Part shown: in pieces, positions 7,107-7,947 of the stretch
Layout of the letters: each line of letters starts with the position of its first letter
Position numbering within the stretch: position 1 is the first letter of the stretch
Source of the DNA: Mycobacterium sp.
GTDB taxonomy: Bacteria > Actinomycetota > Actinomycetes > Mycobacteriales > Mycobacteriaceae
Direction of reading: 5' to 3'
DNA length: 7,947 nucleotides
Assembly (NCBI GenBank): GCA_018882545.1
Contig: VERS01000074.1
Coordinates: forward strand, 1 to 7,947
Notes under the pieces: generated by a model
Database searches by the model: none
Seen by the model: the letters and a program-made list of their open reading frames with translations, nothing else
What the model was told of the DNA's origin: nothing
Made by a program: the position numbers and the translations under genes

Positions 7107-7113
7107 CCTCCTC
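7107..7113 (-). promoter_or_regulatory. Strong Shine-Dalgarno site deciding the start of the first operon gene
   Basis: GAGGAGG on the minus strand with a 6-nt AATTGG spacer to the ATG at 7100. It is the best ribosome site in the window and argues against the longer frame starting at 7166. Confidence 0.85.
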
Positions 7114-7170
7114 AGTAGCCGTGCAATGGTCTGCGGCAGCCGCGCCCCCAAGTGCGTCACCCGCACCCAG

Positions 7171-7203
7171 ATCCTAAGCGGAAATGCGTCGTTTCCGCAG
7201 GAT
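7171..7203. promoter_or_regulatory. Interrupted palindrome, candidate operator in the divergent intergenic region
   Basis: Two perfect 7-bp arms, GCGGAAA (7178-7184) and TTTCCGC (7192-7198), flank a 7-nt centre. Outside them, ATCCT (7171-7175) pairs with AGGAT (7199-7203), offset by two unpaired A residues on the left. Twelve base pairs in all. The element sits between divergent ogt and the six-gene operon. It abuts a candidate minus-strand -10 hexamer and covers its expected start point, a position typical of a repressor operator. It could instead form a hairpin in the 5' leader of the operon mRNA. No regulator gene is in the window. Confidence 0.55.
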
Positions 7204-7229
7204 TATCACCGAACGGCTGCTCAGGTGAA
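7202..7229 (-). promoter_or_regulatory. Candidate promoter of the six-gene operon
   Basis: On the minus strand, GATAAT (7207-7202) matches the -10 consensus in five of six positions. TTCACC (7229-7224) lies 16 bp upstream as a modest -35. Transcription would begin near 7195, inside the palindrome, leaving a leader of about 95 nt before the ATG at 7100. An alternative -10, TAGGAT (7176-7171), would place most of the palindrome in its spacer. Either way the palindrome overlaps promoter elements. Called by eye only. Confidence 0.45.
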
Positions 7230-7281
7230 CCCGGGGCCACCCCGCAGCCGGGAACAGACCGGTTGTGAAAACATTCAGCGG

Positions 7282-7770
7282 GTGGCCGGCCTGCACTACC
7301 GAACGATCGACAGCCCAATCGGACCGCTGACGCTGGCCGGATACGGGTCGACTCTGAGCGTCCTGTGCATGGCCGAGCAGCGCCATGAACCGGATCGCTC
7401 CGGTTGGCGGCCGGCCGGCGGCGGGGCGTTCGCTCCCGTCGTCGAACAACTCGCCGCGTACTTTGCCGGGGAGCTGACCCGGTTCGACGTTGAGGTCGAT
7501 TTGGCGGGGACGACGTTCCAGCGACGGGTGTGGGCGGCGCTGGTGACGATTCCCTACGGCGAGACCCGTTCCTACGGCCAGATTGCCGAGCAGATCGGGT
7601 CACCGGGGGCGGCTCGCGCGGTCGGCTCGGCCAATGGCCGCAACCCGGTGAGCATCATCGTGCCCTGCCACCGGGTGATCGGATCCTCCGGAGGCCTCAT
7701 CGGCTACGGCGGGGGCTTGGATCGCAAACGGACGCTACTCGCCCTGGAAAGAGCTCGAGAATGGCCGTGA
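7282..7770 (+). CDS. ogt: Methylated-DNA--protein-cysteine methyltransferase
   Basis: Suicide DNA repair protein that transfers the alkyl group from O6-alkylguanine (and O4-alkylthymine) in DNA to its own cysteine. The 162 residues include the active-site motif PCHRV (128-132, acceptor C129), IPYGETRSYGQIA (90-102) at the start of the DNA-binding domain, ARAVGSANGRNP (111-122) with the helix-turn-helix Arg region, and GYGGGLDRKR (141-150). HYRTIDSPIGPLTLAG near the N-terminus is nearly identical to M. tuberculosis Ogt as I remember it. The start is taken as GTG 7282, because homologues begin just before HYRTID. There is no good ribosome site there, so the start is uncertain by a few codons. 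The same open frame runs back to 6643 over the opposite gene, but that extension is not Ogt-like. It is divergent from the operon and convergent with the 5S gene, matching the M. tuberculosis arrangement at the end of the rrn operon. Confidence 0.95.
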   Translation: MAGLHYRTIDSPIGPLTLAGYGSTLSVLCMAEQRHEPDRSGWRPAGGGAFAPVVEQLAAYFAGELTRFDVEVDLAGTTFQRRVWAALVTIPYGETRSYGQIAEQIGSPGAARAVGSANGRNPVSIIVPCHRVIGSSGGLIGYGGGLDRKRTLLALERAREWP

Positions 7771-7807
7771 GAAACGGTCTCGGAAAGCGGCTTGCAGAAG
7801 CCGATGC

Positions 7808-7825
7808 GAAATTCGGCTGAATTTC
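7808..7825. repeat. Short perfect inverted repeat downstream of ogt
   Basis: GAAATTC and GAATTTC, 7 bp each, around a GGCT loop, starting 37 bases after the ogt stop. The arms are AT-rich, unlike the GC-rich surroundings. There is no T-run after it, so it is weak as a terminator. It may be a small hairpin protecting the ogt mRNA end, or chance. Confidence 0.5.
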
Positions 7826-7842
7826 ACCTCTCAACGAATAGC

Positions 7843-7875
7843 GGAACGCCCCCCGGGTGTTCCGGGGGGCGTTCC
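7843..7875. terminator. Strong hairpin terminator shared by ogt and the rRNA operon
   Basis: A perfect 14-bp stem: GGAACGCCCCCCGG at 7843-7856 pairs with 7862-7875, with a 5-nt GTGTT loop. It lies between convergent ogt and rrf, 8 bp beyond the apparent 3' end of 5S. On the plus strand it is followed by TTAAT. On the minus strand there is no long U-run, as is common in mycobacteria. Its symmetry allows it to act in both directions, ending the rRNA transcript and stopping ogt read-through into the antisense of rrf. Confidence 0.9.
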
Positions 7876-7883
7876 TTAATGTG

Positions 7884-7947
7884 TGTTCGGCGGTGTCCTA
7901 CTTTTCCACCCTGTTGGGTAGTATCATCGGCGCTGGCAGGCTTAGCT
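7884..7947 (-). rRNA. rrf: 5S ribosomal RNA, 3' part (cut by window edge)
   Basis: The minus strand ends in GTGGAAAAGTAGGACACCGC followed by CGAACA, which matches the 3' end of mycobacterial 5S rRNA as I recall it. Upstream, the loop region AGCTAAGCCTGCCAGCGCCG is also characteristic. Only the last 64 or so nucleotides are present; the 5' half lies beyond the window, with 23S and 16S expected further on. The 3' end is placed at 7884 and may be off by one or two bases. Confidence 0.95.

Noticed and set aside
7214..7250. Possible stem with CGGCTGC and GCAGCCG arms enclosing GGGG/CCCC
   Set aside because: The inner and outer stems leave a 12-nt one-sided bulge. In GC-rich sequence this is likely chance, and it lies upstream of both promoters as I place them.
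6643..7281. Upstream extension of the ogt frame as a fused N-terminal domain
   Set aside because: The extension runs antisense through the first operon gene and the promoter region, has low-complexity composition, and Ogt homologues start near HYRTID.
7157..7603. A 148-codon minus-strand frame opposite ogt
   Set aside because: Arg/Pro/Ser-rich shadow of ogt with no motif, and it would cover the divergent promoter region.
1..7947. CRISPR array, insertion sequence, tRNA or phage attachment site
   Set aside because: I saw no regularly spaced repeats, transposase-like frame, cloverleaf or direct-repeat pair at either side of the operon. This is a by-eye judgement.

Overview
The window is high-GC actinobacterial DNA, most likely from a Mycobacterium (Mycolicibacterium-type) chromosome. 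Two things point there. The right end carries the 3' part of a 5S rRNA gene on the minus strand. Facing it is a plus-strand ogt gene whose product closely resembles mycobacterial Ogt as I remember it. In M. tuberculosis ogt likewise lies just past rrf and converges on it, so this is the downstream flank of an rRNA operon.

From about 7100 down to the left edge, six genes run head to tail on the minus strand, with gaps of 60, 6, 43, 7 and 5 bp. They form an evident operon. In order of transcription they encode: an unrecognised 215-residue protein (7100-6453); an alpha-dioxygenase-like haem peroxidase (6392-4572); an atypical cytochrome P450 (4565-3246); an acyl-CoA oxidase (3202-1277); an unrecognised 363-residue protein (1269-178); and the start of a short-chain dehydrogenase/reductase (172 to the window edge). 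The 7101-7281 intergenic region separates this operon from divergent ogt. It holds a plausible minus-strand promoter and a 12-bp interrupted palindrome that could be an operator.

The main finding is the enzyme set. A fatty-acid alpha-dioxygenase makes a fatty acid hydroperoxide. The P450 beside it has lost the I-helix acid-alcohol pair needed for O2 activation and has Asn at the Thr position, as do the hydroperoxide- and endoperoxide-rearranging P450s (CYP74, prostacyclin synthase). The dioxygenase and P450 frames are in register and separated by one stop codon, so they look like a split version of the dioxygenase-P450 fusions of fungal Ppo enzymes. Acyl-CoA oxidase and SDR partners could process the product by oxidation and chain shortening. 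I read this as a candidate bacterial oxylipin operon. The chemistry is inferred and the substrate is unknown.

The right end (7771-7947) holds two palindromes, one of them a strong hairpin terminator between convergent ogt and rrf, and then the partial 5S gene. The window contains no tRNA, CRISPR array, insertion sequence or recognisable transcriptional regulator.
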